A stretch of DNA of 64,000 bases from Tamilnaduibacter salinus (GCF_003096655.1 NZ_QEKQ01000001.1:62001-126000); one strand, 5' to 3'; counted from the first letter of the stretch, positions 17,206-26,243 are shown. A program made the numbers and translations. Notes: generated by a model from the letters alone, not told the origin.

Positions 17206-19734
17206 ATGGCATCCAGAAAAACACGGACCAATGATCCCAACGCGGATCGAGAGGCCCAGAAATACGATAATCCCATCCAGAGCCGGGAATACATTCTCGA
17301 GCATCTGCGCCAGCGCGGTGCGCCGGCCACCCATCCCACCCTTTGTCAGGAACTTGGCCAGAACAGTGAGGAAGGCATTGAGGCCCTGCGCCGCCGCCTG
17401 ATCGCCATGTGTCGCGACGGGCAGGCCATCTGCAATCGCCGCGGTGCCTACCTGCCCATCGAGGAAGCCGATCTGGTCACGGGGCGCGTTCAGGGACACC
17501 GCGATGGTTTCGGGTTCCTGGTGCCGGATGACAAGAAAGGCGACCTGTTCCTGAGTGCCCGTCAGATGAAGCGTGTGCTGCACGGGGACCGCGTGGCGGC
17601 CCGGGTAGACAGTGTGGACAAGCGTGGCCGCCGGGAAGGTGTGATCGTCGAGGTACTGGAGCACGGCACCACTCAGACCGTCGGGCGACTGTTCCGCGAG
17701 AGCGGTGTGTCATTCGTGGTCCCCGAGAATCCGCGCATCAATCAGGACATCCTGATCGCCGAAAGCGACTGCGGTAACGGGCGTAACGGTCAGTACGTGG
17801 TGGTTGAGCTGCTGCGTCAGCCGGGCCGGCGCTCCCAGCCGACCGGGCGTGTGGTTGAGGTGCTGGGCGAACACATGGCGCCAGGCATGGAAATCGAAGT
17901 GGCCATCCGCTCGCACGATATTCCGCACAGCTGGCCGGAGTCGGTAGGCGAGCAGGCCGCTGCCATTCCCGAGGAAGTGGATGAGTCGGACAAGCAGGAT
18001 CGGGTGGACCTCCGTGACCTGCCGCTGGTCACCATTGATGGCGAAGACGCCCGTGACTTTGACGACGCGATTTACTGCGAACCGCGCAAGAATGGCGGCT
18101 TCCGTTTGCTGGTCGCCATTGCCGACGTATCCCATTATGTCCGGCCGGGGACGCCGCTGGATGAGGAAGCGGTCAATCGCGGCAATTCGGTGTACTTTCC
18201 CGACCACGTTGTGCCGATGCTGCCGGAGAAGCTCTCGAACGGCCTCTGTTCGCTGAATCCCGAGGTGGATCGGCTCTGCCTCGTCAGCGACATGACCATC
18301 AGCGCCAATGGTCGCATCAGTGGCTACCGGTTCTATCAGGCCGTCATGCATTCCCACGCGCGCCTGACCTACACCAAAGTGCACCAGATGCTGGACTATC
18401 CGGACAGCCCGGAAGGTCAGTCGCTGCGGGAGCGGTACGCCCACGTCGTGCCGCACGTTGAGCATCTGCATCAGCTGTACAAGGTTCTGCGTCAGGCCCG
18501 GACCGAGCGCGGGGCGATTGATTTTGAAACGACCGAAACGCGCATCGTGTTCAATGCCGATCGCAAGATCGACGACATCGTCCCGGTCACCCGAAACGAC
18601 GCCCACAAGATTGTCGAAGAATGCATGCTGTGCGCGAACGTCGCTACGGCCCGTTTTCTCAAACGTCATGAGATTCCGGCGTTGTATCGCGTCCACGATG
18701 GCCCGGCGTCCGAGCGTCTGAGCAACCTCAAGCTGTTTCTCGGCGAACTGGGTCTGGAGCTGGGCGGGGGTGAAAAGCCGCAGTCCTCCGACTTCCAGGC
18801 GCTGTTGTCGAAGATCGGCGACCGCTCCGACGCCGGTGTGATCCAGACGGTCATGCTGCGCACGCTCAGTCAGGCGGTGTACAGCCCGGACGAGAGTGGC
18901 CACTTTGGCCTCGGTTTCGCGAGCTATGCGCACTTCACCTCACCAATCCGACGGTATCCGGACCTGATTGTCCATCGCGCCATCAAGTCCGTGATCCATG
19001 GTGGTCAGGGCGGGCAGGGTATGGTGCAGCGCGCGATCAAATCCGTGCGGCAGGGCAGCCGCGAGGGCAAGACGGTCATTCAGCCCAAGCGGCAGGATCC
19101 GGAGTTGGCGGCGTATCCCTATGACCATGGGCGAATGGTTCAACTGGGTGAGCATTGCTCCATGACGGAGCGCCGTGCCGATGAGGCGACCCGGGATGTG
19201 GAAGCCTGGCTGAAGTGCGAGTATCTGTCCGAGCATGTGGGCAACGAATACGACGGGGTGATCGCCGCCGTGGTGCCCTTCGGTTTCTTTGTCGAACTCA
19301 ATGACATCTACATTGAGGGCCTGGTCCATGTGTCCACGCTCAGTGGCGACTTCTTCCAGCATGATTCAGTGCATCATCGGCTGGTGGGCGAGCGTACAGC
19401 GATCAGCTTCCGCCTGGGCGACAGCGTCCGGGTTCAGGTGGCGCGTGTCGGGCTGGAGGATCGCAAGATCGATCTGGAGCTGGTCAGTCGTCCGAAACGA
19501 CGCAAGGCGGACCGGGCCGCTCTCGAGAAGGCGCCGGACCGCAGCGGTCCGGGTGGAAAGGGACAGGCCGGCAAGCCCGGAAAGAAGGGAGGCAAATCGG
19601 CCAACAAGGGCAAGGGCGGCGGTAAAGGCCAGGGCATGAGCCGTGGCGAGCTGGCCAAAGAGGCGGCCCGTGAAGCCAGTGCCAGTAAAGGGGGCGGCAG
19701 GAAGTCGCGTCGGGGCAAGTCCGGAAAGAGGTGA
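17206..19734 (+). CDS. rnr: Ribonuclease R
   Basis: An 842-residue 3'-5' exoribonuclease that degrades structured RNA. The order is an N-terminal winged-helix region, two cold-shock domains (about 85-245), the RNB catalytic domain with TIDGEDARDFDDAIYC (about 276-291, metal-binding Asp residues), an S1 domain (about 680-760) and a very Lys/Gly-rich tail (about 765-842). Compared with E. coli RNase R, the RNB domain carries about 20 extra residues near 590-625, where RAIKSV is duplicated around a Gly-rich linker. The gene is followed 3 bp later by rlmB, so they form an operon, as in E. coli. Confidence 0.95.
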   Translation: MASRKTRTNDPNADREAQKYDNPIQSREYILEHLRQRGAPATHPTLCQELGQNSEEGIEALRRRLIAMCRDGQAICNRRGAYLPIEEADLVTGRVQGHRDGFGFLVPDDKKGDLFLSARQMKRVLHGDRVAARVDSVDKRGRREGVIVEVLEHGTTQTVGRLFRESGVSFVVPENPRINQDILIAESDCGNGRNGQYVVVELLRQPGRRSQPTGRVVEVLGEHMAPGMEIEVAIRSHDIPHSWPESVGEQAAAIPEEVDESDKQDRVDLRDLPLVTIDGEDARDFDDAIYCEPRKNGGFRLLVAIADVSHYVRPGTPLDEEAVNRGNSVYFPDHVVPMLPEKLSNGLCSLNPEVDRLCLVSDMTISANGRISGYRFYQAVMHSHARLTYTKVHQMLDYPDSPEGQSLRERYAHVVPHVEHLHQLYKVLRQARTERGAIDFETTETRIVFNADRKIDDIVPVTRNDAHKIVEECMLCANVATARFLKRHEIPALYRVHDGPASERLSNLKLFLGELGLELGGGEKPQSSDFQALLSKIGDRSDAGVIQTVMLRTLSQAVYSPDESGHFGLGFASYAHFTSPIRRYPDLIVHRAIKSVIHGGQGGQGMVQRAIKSVRQGSREGKTVIQPKRQDPELAAYPYDHGRMVQLGEHCSMTERRADEATRDVEAWLKCEYLSEHVGNEYDGVIAAVVPFGFFVELNDIYIEGLVHVSTLSGDFFQHDSVHHRLVGERTAISFRLGDSVRVQVARVGLEDRKIDLELVSRPKRRKADRAALEKAPDRSGPGGKGQAGKPGKKGGKSANKGKGGGKGQGMSRGELAKEAAREASASKGGGRKSRRGKSGKR

Positions 19735-19737
19735 TCG

Positions 19738-20478
19738 GTGTCGCAATCGTTTGTCTTTGGCTGGCACGCGGTGGACGCAATCACCCGTGAAGAGCCACAG
19801 CGACTGAAGAAGGTCTGGATACAGAAAGGGCGCCGCGACCGACGGGTTGGTGATGTGATCCGGCGACTGGACGATCTTGGCGTGTCCTGGGAGCAGGTCC
19901 ATCGTCGGGAGCTGGATCAGCGGGTCAACGGCGTTCATCAGGGGGTCGTTGCGGCCGTCGCCGAGGCGCGGGCCTGGCAGGAAAACGACCTGATGGACCT
20001 GATCGAGCGGACGGAGGCGCCGCTGCTTCTGGTGCTTGATGGCGTCACCGACCCCCACAACCTTGGCGCTTGCCTTCGTACCGCAGAGGCTGCGGGCGTG
20101 CTGGCGCTCGTCGCGCCCAAGGACAAGTCAGCGCCGCTTAACGCGACGGCACGCAAGGTGTCCAGCGGGGCGGCTGAAACCCTGCCGCTGGTCAAGGTGA
20201 CCAATCTGGCCCGTTGCCTGCGTCGGCTTCAGGATGCGGGGCTTTGGGTGATCGGCTCGGCCGGTGAGGCGGGCGCCACGCTCCATCAAGCGGATTTTCG
20301 CGGGGGTGTTGCGCTGGTCATGGGGGCCGAGGGCAAGGGGATGCGTCGCCTGACGCGCGAGCACTGCGATCAACTGATCCGTATTCCGATGGTGGGGGCC
20401 GTTGAGAGCCTGAACGTGTCGGTTGCCACCGGCGTCTGCCTGTTCGAGGCGGTTCGCCAGCGCGGTGAGGCGCCCTAG
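19738..20478 (+). CDS. rlmB: 23S rRNA (guanosine-2251-2'-O)-methyltransferase
   Basis: A 246-residue SpoU-family enzyme that 2'-O-methylates G2251 in the P loop of 23S rRNA. It has an N-terminal L30e-like RNA-binding domain (FVFGWHAVDA...VHQGVVA). The catalytic domain carries the three SpoU motifs: LDGVTDPHNLGACLRTAEA, LVMGAEGKGMRRL and IPMVGAVESLNVSVATGV, which form the knot. The start is GTG at 19738, supported by AGAGGTGA upstream; the first residues SQSFVFGWHAV match the family N-terminus. Confidence 0.95.
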   Translation: MSQSFVFGWHAVDAITREEPQRLKKVWIQKGRRDRRVGDVIRRLDDLGVSWEQVHRRELDQRVNGVHQGVVAAVAEARAWQENDLMDLIERTEAPLLLVLDGVTDPHNLGACLRTAEAAGVLALVAPKDKSAPLNATARKVSSGAAETLPLVKVTNLARCLRRLQDAGLWVIGSAGEAGATLHQADFRGGVALVMGAEGKGMRRLTREHCDQLIRIPMVGAVESLNVSVATGVCLFEAVRQRGEAP

Positions 20479-20490
20479 TGTCTCGTCGGT

Positions 20491-20519
20491 TTGCATTTAC
20501 TCGCCTGGATGCCTAGAAT
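20491..20519 (+). promoter_or_regulatory. Strong sigma-70 promoter of the rpsF operon
   Basis: A -35 TTGCAT (20491-20496) and a -10 TAGAAT (20514-20519) are separated by exactly 17 bp. The predicted mRNA leader to rpsF is about 127 nt and contains hairpin-forming segments (20528-20548 and around 20545-20570). The S6:S18 complex autoregulates this operon in other bacteria through such leaders; a specific match was not verified here. Confidence 0.65.
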
Positions 20520-20653
20520 ACCGCTCCCCTTTTTGTCGGGGGCGTGCGTCGCTGTGTCCCAGCGTCGCCAAGAAACCGGTTATCAAACCAATCCCTGCTT
20601 CTTTCCGGGCGCGATGCCTGAGGGGGAAGCTGCTGAATCCATAGGGAGAGAAC

Positions 20654-21001
20654 ATGCGTCATTACGAAATCGTGTTCATGGTGCATCCCGATCAGAGCGA
20701 GCAGGTGCCCGCAATGATCGAGCGTTACACCAACACCATCACTGAAGATGGGGGCGCGGTGCACCGGCTCGAAGACTGGGGCCGTCGCCAGCTGGCCTAT
20801 CCCATCAACAAGATCCATAAAGCGCACTACGTGCTGATGAATATCGAGTGCACGCAGAACGCGCTGGACGAGCTGACTCACAACTTCCGCTTCAACGACG
20901 CGATCATCCGTGATCTGGTCGTACGCCGGAACGGTGCGGACACAGAGCCGTCACCCATGAAAGCCACGGAAAACCGCGAAGAGAAGCGCCGCGCCTCCTG
21001 A
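20654..21001 (+). CDS. rpsF: 30S ribosomal protein S6
   Basis: A 115-residue small-subunit protein that binds with S18 to the central domain of 16S rRNA. The characteristic start [18 protein letters not shown] and the segments [20 protein letters not shown] and [12 protein letters not shown] identify it. The ribosome-binding site is AGGGAGAG. It is the first gene of the operon rpsF-rpsR-membrane gene-rplI. Confidence 0.97.
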   Translation: MRHYEIVFMVHPDQSEQVPAMIERYTNTITEDGGAVHRLEDWGRRQLAYPINKIHKAHYVLMNIECTQNALDELTHNFRFNDAIIRDLVVRRNGADTEPSPMKATENREEKRRAS

Positions 21002-21055
21002 TCGGGGTCGCCGCTGTCGGTTTCCATTTGTTAACGGTTGTTGAGGAGTTCGAAA

Positions 21056-21286
21056 ATGGCTCGTTTTTTCAGACGTCGTAAGTTCTGCCGCTTCACGGCA
21101 GAAGGTGTGACCGAGATCGATTACAAGGATCTGGACACGCTCAAGAGCTACATCACTGAAACGGGTAAGATCGTGCCCAGCCGGATCACCGGCACACGTG
21201 CCCGTTATCAGCGCCAGCTGGCTACCGCGATCAAGCGCGCCCGCTATCTGGCACTGCTGCCCTATACGGACAGCCACGACCACTAA
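21056..21286 (+). CDS. rpsR: 30S ribosomal protein S18
   Basis: A 76-residue basic protein. The start [17 protein letters not shown] is the standard N-terminus, and [20 protein letters not shown] is the conserved RNA-binding part. ATG 21056 follows GAGGAG at 21043-21048; an in-frame upstream ATG at 21038 precedes this site and adds residues not found in the family. Confidence 0.97.
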   Translation: MARFFRRRKFCRFTAEGVTEIDYKDLDTLKSYITETGKIVPSRITGTRARYQRQLATAIKRARYLALLPYTDSHDH

Positions 21287-21304
21287 ACAGCGAGGCTCTC
21301 AGGC

Positions 21305-22171
21305 ATGCTCGCACTGGCCCGCTTCGCCATGCGGGGCCCGTTGCAGGCCTCACTGGTAGCGGCAATCGCGACAGCGCTGCCGCTGCTGTTCTGGATCGGG
21401 GCGGCGGTTGTTGCCCTGGTTATACTGAGGCTTGGGGTCACCCAGGGGCTGAACATCGGTCTCTGGGCGCTGTTGCCCGCGCTGGGTTGGGGCTGGGTTG
21501 CCCAGGATCCAACCGCGGTGACGGTTCTGTTGCAGTCGGCCATCATGGCGATGGTGCTGCGTGCGAGCCGGACCTGGGAAGCGGCATTGGTGACCGGCAG
21601 CGGTCTGGCCATCCTGACTGGCCTGGCGCTGCCCGCGTTGTATCCCGAGCTGATTGGCCAACTGGCCAAGGCCGGCGTCGGATACATCGAACAGTACAAC
21701 CCGGAGATGGCCACCGAGCTGGGCAATGAGCTCGACAGTCTGGTCCGGGAAGTCATGAACGCCAGTATGGCGGGCACCTATCTACTGGTGTCGGTTGGTG
21801 TGCTCATGCTGGCCCGGAGCTGGCAGGCCGGATTGTTCAATCCGGGGGGATTCCAGAAGGAGTTCCACGCCTTTCGGCTGAGTCGTCCGGTGGCCGGTCT
21901 GTGCGGTCTGGCGGTGCTGGGAGGCCCTTTTCTGGGGCTGGCGCCGTTGATGGTGAGCTGGGCGGGAGCCCTGCCGTTGATCATGGCCGGTCTTGGCCTG
22001 ATTCACGGCATCGTCTCGCGCCGCCAGCTGGGCGTTCATTGGCTGGTGCTGTTCTACGTCCTGCTGGTGCTGCTGAGCCCGAGCCTGATGCTGTTGTTGC
22101 TGGTCATTGCGTTTGTGGATAGCTGGCTGGATTTCCGGAGGCGGATCAAGCCCCGGGAGCCGGCAGAATAA
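21305..22171 (+). CDS. DUF2232-like polytopic membrane protein
   Basis: A 288-residue integral membrane protein with about eight hydrophobic segments and a basic C-terminal tail ([12 protein letters not shown]). It lies between rpsR and rplI, 18 bp and 20 bp away, a position also occupied by an uncharacterised membrane protein in Pseudomonas. The resemblance to DUF2232/YybS-type proteins is general (hydrophobicity pattern, location) and the function is unknown. No enzymatic motif is visible. Co-expression with ribosomal proteins is certain from spacing and strand. Confidence 0.8.
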   Translation: MLALARFAMRGPLQASLVAAIATALPLLFWIGAAVVALVILRLGVTQGLNIGLWALLPALGWGWVAQDPTAVTVLLQSAIMAMVLRASRTWEAALVTGSGLAILTGLALPALYPELIGQLAKAGVGYIEQYNPEMATELGNELDSLVREVMNASMAGTYLLVSVGVLMLARSWQAGLFNPGGFQKEFHAFRLSRPVAGLCGLAVLGGPFLGLAPLMVSWAGALPLIMAGLGLIHGIVSRRQLGVHWLVLFYVLLVLLSPSLMLLLLVIAFVDSWLDFRRRIKPREPAE

Positions 22172-22191
22172 AGCATAAAGAGGTTAACGAG

Positions 22192-22638
22192 ATGAACGTT
22201 ATTCTGCTCGAGAAAGTGGCCAACCTGGGCTCGCTGGGCGACCAGGTGAAGGTCAAGGCGGGTTACGGCCGGAACTACCTGCTGCCCTTCGGCAAGGCCG
22301 TTCCTGCAACGAAGGAAAACATCAAGCAGTTCGAGGAACGTCGTGCGGAGCTTGAGCGTCGCGCCGCCGAAAAGCTGGCCGAGGCGGAAGCCCGTGCCGA
22401 GAAGCTGGCGGATGCGACGGTCACCATCGCCTCCAAGGCGGGTGACGAGGGCAAGCTGTTCGGCTCCATTGGCGTTCGTGACATTGCGGATGCCGTAACG
22501 GCTGACGGCAACCCCGTCGAGAAGAGCGAAGTGCAGATGCCGGAAGGTCCGCTGCGCGCCGTGGGTGAGTATGACATCCAGCTGGTGCTGCACACGGACG
22601 TTTCCGTGGACATCAAGGTGGCCGTGGTCGCGGCGTAA
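22192..22638 (+). CDS. rplI: 50S ribosomal protein L9
   Basis: A 148-residue protein. The N-terminal rRNA-binding domain [20 protein letters not shown] with [15 protein letters not shown], a long connecting helix ([20 protein letters not shown]) and the C-terminal domain ([14 protein letters not shown]) give the family's full dumbbell architecture. It is the last gene of the rpsF operon, followed by a palindrome and an intrinsic terminator. Confidence 0.97.
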   Translation: MNVILLEKVANLGSLGDQVKVKAGYGRNYLLPFGKAVPATKENIKQFEERRAELERRAAEKLAEAEARAEKLADATVTIASKAGDEGKLFGSIGVRDIADAVTADGNPVEKSEVQMPEGPLRAVGEYDIQLVLHTDVSVDIKVAVVAA

Positions 22639-22659
22639 CCACGCCACGTCCAGACAGGC

Positions 22660-22679
22660 CGGCCCGATGCATCGGGCCG
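22660..22679. promoter_or_regulatory. Perfect 20-bp palindrome after rplI
   Basis: CGGCCCGATGCATCGGGCCG is fully self-complementary with no loop. It begins 21 bp after the rplI stop and about 60 bp before the operon terminator. It could be a protein-binding site or form a small-loop hairpin in the mRNA 3' region. Confidence 0.5.
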
Positions 22680-22741
22680 CACGAAAGACATCCGCCGGCG
22701 AGAGCACGTATTGCAATGCCGGCATGTCTGAGTGCCCGGAA

Positions 22742-22774
22742 GGCCCGACGGGTGGTGAGCCCGCCGGGCCTTTT
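22742..22774 (+). terminator. Intrinsic terminator of the rpsF-rplI operon
   Basis: An 11-bp stem with one mismatch, GGCCCGACGGG pairing with CCCGCCGGGCC around a seven-base loop, is followed by TTTTGC. It separates the ribosomal operon from dnaB. Confidence 0.8.
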
Positions 22775-22898
22775 GCGTCATCGGGGACCGTGACTCACCG
22801 TCCCCTGCGGGCGCGTTCGATGCTTGTTTCGATACTGGCCCGCCAGTATCTTATGTCTCTCCCCCTGTCGTTATCCCTAATGTCGGAAGCGTATTCAG

Positions 22899-24296
22899 AT
22901 GGTCAATCCGGTATCCAGTCAGGCGCAGGCGGACCTGCCCACCTCTCGCCTCAAGGTTCCCCCTCACTCGCTGGAAGCTGAGCAGGCGGTCCTTGGTGGC
23001 CTGATGCTTGATAACAGCAAGTGGGATTCGGTCGCCGAGGTGATTTCGGCACAGGATTTCTATCGTCAAGGGCACCGCCTGATTTTTGCGGCCGTCGAAC
23101 GCTTGGCCGGTGAAGGCGAACCGCTCGATGTGGTTACGCTCAGCGAATTTCTGGACCGCTCCGGTGACCTTGAGGACGCGGGCGGCCTGACTTACCTGGC
23201 TGAGTTGGCCGAGAAAACGCCGGGGGCGTCCAATATTCGCGCCTATGCGGACATCGTGCAGGAGCGATCGCTGCTCCGGCAGCTGATTGAGGTGTCCGGC
23301 ACCATCGCCGACTCGGCGTTTAATCCCGAGGGGCGGTCCAGCTCGGAGTTGCTGGACAAGGCGGAGCAGGACGTGTTCCGCATTGCCGAATCCCGGGCGC
23401 GGGAGGGCAGTGGCCCCAAGAAAATCCAGCCGGTGTTGACCGAAACCCTCAAACGGGTGGAAGAGCTGTTCGAGTCCGGTGACGCCATTACCGGGACCAC
23501 CACAGGCTTTACCGACCTGGACAGCTGGACGTCCGGCCTTCAGCCGTCCGACCTGATCATCGTGGCGGGGCGCCCCTCCATGGGGAAGACCACGTTCGCC
23601 ATGAACGTCGTCGAAAATGCCTTGCTGGCCTCGAAGAAACCGACGCTGGTCTTCAGCATGGAGATGCCGGCGGACGCTCTGGCCATGCGGATGCTGTCGT
23701 CGCTTGGCCGGATTGATCAGAGCCGTATCCGCAGCGGTCGGCTCGAAGAAGAGGACTGGCCGCGGCTTACCTCGGCGGTGGGGCTGCTCAAGGAGCAGCC
23801 TCTGTACATTGACGATACGCCAGCCCTGAGTCCCACGGAGATGCGGTCCCGGGCCCGTCGCATCGCACGGGAGAACGACGGGGAAATCGGCATGATCATG
23901 GTGGATTACCTCCAGCTCATGCGGGTGCCTGGCAACAGCGAGGGGCGTACGGCGGAGATTTCGGAAATCTCACGGGCGCTTAAGGGGCTGGCCAAAGAAC
24001 TGAACTGCCCCGTGGTGGCCCTGTCGCAGCTCAACCGGAGTCTGGAGCAGCGCCCCAACAAGCGACCGGTGAACTCAGACCTGCGTGAGTCCGGTGCCAT
24101 TGAGCAGGATGCGGACGTGATCATCTTCATATACCGGGACGAGGTCTATAACGAGGACAGCCCGGACAAAGGCGTTGCCGAGATCATCATCGGCAAGCAG
24201 CGGAACGGTCCTGTGGGGACGGTGCGGCTGGCGTTCCTTGGGCATTACACCAAGTTTGAGGACCTGGCCCACGGCCACTATGACGGTGAATACTGA
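22899..24296 (+). CDS. dnaB: Replicative DNA helicase DnaB
   Basis: A 465-residue hexameric 5'-3' helicase. The N-terminal domain (about 1-120, with PPHSLEAEQAVLGGLM) binds primase. A linker leads to the RecA-like motor with Walker A GRPSMGKTT (Lys230), Walker B GMIMVDYLQLM and the late motif DLRESGAIEQDADVI. No intein is inserted, unlike some dnaB genes. The ATG at 22899 has a weak ribosome-binding site, but the N-terminus matches family length. Downstream, a MITE-like element begins 3 bp after the stop. Confidence 0.96.
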   Translation: MVNPVSSQAQADLPTSRLKVPPHSLEAEQAVLGGLMLDNSKWDSVAEVISAQDFYRQGHRLIFAAVERLAGEGEPLDVVTLSEFLDRSGDLEDAGGLTYLAELAEKTPGASNIRAYADIVQERSLLRQLIEVSGTIADSAFNPEGRSSSELLDKAEQDVFRIAESRAREGSGPKKIQPVLTETLKRVEELFESGDAITGTTTGFTDLDSWTSGLQPSDLIIVAGRPSMGKTTFAMNVVENALLASKKPTLVFSMEMPADALAMRMLSSLGRIDQSRIRSGRLEEEDWPRLTSAVGLLKEQPLYIDDTPALSPTEMRSRARRIARENDGEIGMIMVDYLQLMRVPGNSEGRTAEISEISRALKGLAKELNCPVVALSQLNRSLEQRPNKRPVNSDLRESGAIEQDADVIIFIYRDEVYNEDSPDKGVAEIIIGKQRNGPVGTVRLAFLGHYTKFEDLAHGHYDGEY

Positions 24297-24298
24297 CG

Positions 24299-24469
24299 AC
24301 TAGGAGTCTGCGCGGTAGAAATCGTGCCAGGCGAGATCGTCCCAATGCGAGGCCATTTTGACGGTCATTTGAGGCGCATAGTGGTTCTATGTAACGAAAA
24401 TGAGCGCTCAAAAGGGACCGCAGTGGGGCGGTCGCAGCGGTGCGACTTTCTACCGCGCAGACTCCTAGT
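24299..24469. mobile_element. MITE-like palindromic element, 171 bp
   Basis: The element is bounded by perfect 23-bp terminal inverted repeats at 24299-24321 and 24447-24469, beginning ACTAGGAGTCTGCGCGGTAG. The interior holds further small hairpins: CATAG-TGGTT-CTATG (24377-24391), GACCGC...GCGGTC (24416-24433) and GTCGCA-GCGG-TGCGAC (24431-24446). It has no coding capacity. Its size and perfect ends fit a non-autonomous miniature element mobilised by a transposase elsewhere; the family is not determined and no clear target duplication is seen. It sits between dnaB and alr, 43 bp before the alr start. Confidence 0.75.
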
Positions 24470-24512
24470 ATCGATCGAGGGTATTGATGGGTCGCAAAGA
24501 CGGAGAGTACTG

Positions 24513-25586
24513 ATGGGGCGGCAAACCCGGGCGCGGATTGATCTGGCGGCATTGCGTTCGAACTATCGGCTGGCAGCCCGCCACGCCCAGCCCGCCCGCG
24601 CGATGGCCGTGATTAAGGCCGATGGGTATGGCCACGGCCTCGAGCGCGTGGCGCATGCGCTTGCCGGCGAGACGGAGCGCTTTGCCGTGGCCACGCTGGA
24701 AGAGGCGGAACGGCTTCGGGCAGCGGGGATCACCCAACCTGTGGTGCTCCTGGAGGGGGTCCACGAATGCGGTGATCTGTCCCGGTGTGCCAGGGCGGAG
24801 TTTGAGCCGGTGATTCATGAACACTGGCAACTCGATGGTCTACAGACGACCGGTTCCTGCCGCCTCTGGGTCAAGGTCAACACAGGCATGAATCGCCTGG
24901 GCTTCCGCGTGGAGGAGATCGCTGGTGTGCTGGAGCGGCTGGCCGCGCATGGCAGCCATACGGTGTTGGGGCTGATGACGCATTACGCCTGCGCCGATGA
25001 TCCGGCCGACGGGATGACGGTACGCCAGCAACAGTCCTTGGCGGAGCTGCTGAACCGAGGTGGACTCTGGGGCAGCGCCGCCAATTCCGCGGCACACTTC
25101 CACTCCGACTTGCCTCCGTTTGACTGGACTCGTCCCGGGATCATGCTCTATGGCGCCACGCCAATGGTGGCCGGGAGTGCCGCGGATCTGGGGCTGACGC
25201 CGGTGATGACGCTTGAGTCACGGCTGATCGCCGTCCGAACCCTGCAGCCGGGGGAGACGGTTGGATACGGCGGTACCTGGACGGCCGAGCGGCCGACCCG
25301 CATGGGGGTGGTGAGCATCGGCTACGGCGATGGCTACCCGCGCCATGCGCCCAACGGGACACCGGCGGCCGTTAACGGCGTGCGCGTGCCGACGATCGGG
25401 CGCGTGTCGATGGACATGATGGCGCTGGATCTCAGTGCGGTACCGGACGCGGAAGCGGGCGACCCGGTGGAGCTGTGGGGCGCCCACGTGCCTGTCGACG
25501 AAGTGGCCGACTGGGCCGGCACCATTGGCTACGAATTGCTGACCGGCGTGACGGCGCGGGTACCGAGGTATTACGTCGATGAATGA
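24513..25586 (+). CDS. alr: Alanine racemase
   Basis: A 357-residue PLP-dependent racemase that makes D-alanine for peptidoglycan. Lys35 in AVIKADGYGHG binds PLP, and Tyr252 in VGYGGTW is the second catalytic base from the partner subunit. IGRVSMDM and SIGYGDGYPR are conserved cofactor and substrate segments. The start at 24513 has GGAG upstream and gives the normal length; an earlier in-frame start would lie inside the MITE-like element and is rejected. It follows dnaB on the same strand, as in many Pseudomonadales. Confidence 0.95.
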   Translation: MGRQTRARIDLAALRSNYRLAARHAQPARAMAVIKADGYGHGLERVAHALAGETERFAVATLEEAERLRAAGITQPVVLLEGVHECGDLSRCARAEFEPVIHEHWQLDGLQTTGSCRLWVKVNTGMNRLGFRVEEIAGVLERLAAHGSHTVLGLMTHYACADDPADGMTVRQQQSLAELLNRGGLWGSAANSAAHFHSDLPPFDWTRPGIMLYGATPMVAGSAADLGLTPVMTLESRLIAVRTLQPGETVGYGGTWTAERPTRMGVVSIGYGDGYPRHAPNGTPAAVNGVRVPTIGRVSMDMMALDLSAVPDAEAGDPVELWGAHVPVDEVADWAGTIGYELLTGVTARVPRYYVDE

Positions 25587-25595
25587 TGTGGTTTC

Positions 25596-25781
25596 GCCAC
25601 TGAAAGACACAGAAAACACGGAAAAATAAAGATCAGCAATAGCAGCAGTGGGCTACGAATGCACTTCGCAGTCAGCATTCCACCTGCGTGCCCATCACCG
25701 GAAACGCCAGTTCTTGTCACTTGAGACTTGCCACTCCAGCGCCCGAAGGGCGTTTCCGTGCTTTCCGTGTTCTTCCGTGGC
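25596..25781. repeat. Palindromic CACGGAA-type repeat, copy B
   Basis: The left arm (25596-25626) begins GCCACTGAAAGACACAGAAA and the right arm (25753-25781) ends TTCTTCCGTGGC. The element fills the gap between convergent alr (stop 25586) and the small unknown gene (stop 25800). The interior is longer than in copy A and carries the hairpin CGCCC-GAA-GGGCG at 25740-25752, next to the right arm, similar in style to the copy A inner hairpin. Confidence 0.8.
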
Positions 25782-25799
25782 AAAGAAACAGAGCGGTGT

Positions 25800-26156
25800 T
25801 CAGCCTTCCTCCGCCTCGCAGATAATCTCCTCAATAAAGTCCAGGATTGCCGCCAGGCTCTTGTCATCGAGCTTCTTCAGGACCTTGTGGACCACCATCC
25901 GGCTGCCTTTCACCATACTGCTGATGCCGACGCGTGCCATGCCCATCATCATGCTGCTGGCGTTGAGGCGGCGTAGCGGCTCGAGGAAGAAGAAATCGAG
26001 GCCTTCTTCGGTCATTTCAATGATCAGGTTGTACAGCTTGTCGATTGCCTGCTTGTCGGCCTTGCCCCGGGACCGCAGTTCCTCAACGGTGTAGTAGGCC
26101 CGTTCCTTCAGCTCGTCGGGGATCGGTGCCACGATATGGCTTTGTTGTTTGAGCAT
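25800..26156 (-). CDS. Conserved-looking small protein of unknown function
   Basis: A 118-residue, largely helical protein with no family I recognise. It starts MLKQQSHIVAPIPDELKERA. It contains charged helices, a Met-rich segment (NASSMMMGMARVGISSMVKG) and an acidic C-terminal helix (AAILDFIEEIICEAEEG). The ATG at 26156 is supported by AAAGGGA upstream; longer reading-frame extensions lack such a site. There is no signal peptide or clear membrane span. It is divergent from the RmlD-like gene and convergent with alr across repeat copy B. Confidence 0.7.
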   Translation of the reverse strand: MLKQQSHIVAPIPDELKERAYYTVEELRSRGKADKQAIDKLYNLIIEMTEEGLDFFFLEPLRRLNASSMMMGMARVGISSMVKGSRMVVHKVLKKLDDKSLAAILDFIEEIICEAEEG

Positions 26157-26243
26157 CAGTATCCCTTTCTGTCCGGTGAGTCCAAAGCGCCGTATTGTAA
26201 ACGCGATGTGGCGGTCCGCATTGGCTTTTCTTGGCAACGCCCC

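Noticed and set aside
24324-24512. In-frame N-terminal extension of alr
   Set aside because: It would translate through the MITE-like element, lacks a ribosome-binding site and adds about 63 residues not found in alanine racemases. ATG 24513 has GGAG upstream.
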